A DNA stretch of 64,000 nucleotides, taken from the NCBI GenBank assembly GCA_004799545.1, contig SSMU01000026.1, forward strand, positions 1-64,000. Direction: 5' to 3'. Shown in pieces: positions 63,570 through 64,000 of the stretch. How positions within the stretch are numbered: the stretch's first letter is position 1; every line of letters starts with the position of its first letter. Source of the stretch: Phenylobacterium sp. Its GTDB lineage: Bacteria; Pseudomonadota; Alphaproteobacteria; Caulobacterales; Caulobacteraceae. The translations under genes were made by a program, and so were the position numbers. A model generated the notes under the pieces. That model was not told the DNA's origin. It did not search any database and was given only the letters and a program-made list of their open reading frames with translations.

Positions 63570-64000
63570 ATGGGTCGCATGGAGCTTACGATCGACATGC
63601 CCACCGCAGGCGCCCGCATCCTGATGGTGGACGATGATCCCGGAATCCGCGACGTGGTGTCCGACTTCCTGGGCCGCCACGGCTACCGCGTTTCCACCGC
63701 CGCCGACGCCCGCGAGATGGAGCAGGCGCTGGAGGGCGGCCCCGTCGACCTAATCGTGCTCGACATCATGTTGCCGGGGGAAGACGGGTTGGCGGTCTGC
63801 CGGCGACTGGCCTCCGGCGACGCCGGCCCGCCGATCATCATGCTCTCGGCCATGGGCGAGGACACCGACCGGATCGTCGGCCTCGAGCTGGGCGCCGACG
63901 ACTACCTGGCCAAGCCGTGCAATCCCCGCGAACTGCTGGCCCGCATCCGCGCGGTGCTGCGCCGGTCGGACACCCGGGCCGGGACCTCGGGCGTCGGCGC
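63570..64000 (+). CDS. Response regulator, OmpR-like receiver domain (3' end outside window)
   Basis: Starts at 63570 or 63579. Receiver domain: RILMVDDDPGIRDVVSDFLG (acidic pair), phosphorylated Asp in LIVLDIMLPGEDGLAVCRRL, Ser in IIMLSAMGEDTDRIVGLELG and Lys in DDYLAKPCNPRELLARIRAV. The DNA-binding domain would follow beyond the window; the pattern DDYLxKP..PxELxARIRAVLRR is typical of OmpR/PhoB regulators. The kinase gene would be downstream. Confidence 0.9.
   Translation, partial: MGRMELTIDMPTAGARILMVDDDPGIRDVVSDFLGRHGYRVSTAADAREMEQALEGGPVDLIVLDIMLPGEDGLAVCRRLASGDAGPPIIMLSAMGEDTDRIVGLELGADDYLAKPCNPRELLARIRAVLRRSDTRAGTSGVG

Overview
The window is about 64 kb of chromosome with very high GC content and strong G/C preference at third codon positions. 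It is densely packed with housekeeping genes and has little accessory DNA. Gene content and order point to an alphaproteobacterium of the Caulobacterales, probably Caulobacter or Phenylobacterium. Pointers are an RNase E with a long Arg/Glu/Ala/Pro tail ending in GWWRRG, aroQ-accB-accC-aat, DUF2155 beside an NDUFA12-type Complex I protein, rpoZ upstream of a single RelA/SpoT-type gene, and a pyrE-pdxJ-acpS ... lepB-rnc-era-recO block. This assignment is inferred from protein signatures, not from a database search.

Layout. 1-6.4 kb (+): 3' part of rne, a periplasmic M48 protease, a DsbA-like lipoprotein, an FAD oxidoreductase. 6.4-8.6 kb (-): thiS-thiG-SDR-(frameshifted MAPEG). 8.7-11.8 kb (+): aroQ, accB, accC, aat. 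11.7-12.8 kb (-): NDUFA12-like and DUF2155 proteins. 13-16.4 kb (+): a large NrdJ-like protein that has lost the reductase active site, then a pentapeptide-repeat protein. 16.4-19.8 kb (-): aspS and a serine hydrolase. 20-25.6 kb: a sulfotransferase fused to DUF1232, a flavodoxin-like protein, three small unknown proteins, and a cystathionine beta-synthase/gamma-lyase pair. 25.8-31 kb: Gre-like factor, Sel1 protein, parC, small unknowns and broken genes. 31.1-32.7 kb: a BlaI-M56 repressor/protease pair with a clear tandem operator. 32.7-40.4 kb (-): recO, era, rnc, lepB, then a less GC-rich insertion (PadR-like regulator plus membrane protein), then acpS, pdxJ, pyrE. 40.5-45.9 kb: POT transporter and GST (+), then RSH, rpoZ and folK (-). 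46-53 kb: NYN nuclease, family 5 uracil-DNA glycosylase, M20 peptidase, GNAT protein, smpB, dapA, lytic transglycosylase. 53-64 kb: two TetR regulators, two RNA methyltransferases, DUF6151 protein, TIM-barrel protein, HrpB helicase, amino-acid permease, glyoxalase-II-like hydrolase and the start of a response regulator.

Functional links: AccB/AccC supply malonyl-CoA for fatty acid synthesis. ThiS/ThiG build the thiazole of thiamine. PdxJ makes PLP, which the downstream-pathway enzymes cystathionine beta-synthase and gamma-lyase use. LepB, Rnc, Era and RecO form a classic translation-coupled export/RNA/ribosome/repair operon. RpoZ and RSH both concern ppGpp and RNA polymerase.

No rRNA, tRNA, CRISPR array, prophage or complete insertion sequence was seen. 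Non-coding structure consists of at least five families of short inverted repeats (REP or MITE-like), some at gene 3' ends, and palindromes directly upstream of three regulator genes. The most unusual items are the NrdJ-like pseudo-reductase (12966-15437), the sulfotransferase-DUF1232 fusion (20031-21245), the BlaI-M56 module with twin TTAC-N4-GTAA operators (31094-32732), the low-GC insertion in the lepB gene block (37652-38600), and a 145-bp repeat found twice at the 3' end of a minus-strand gene.
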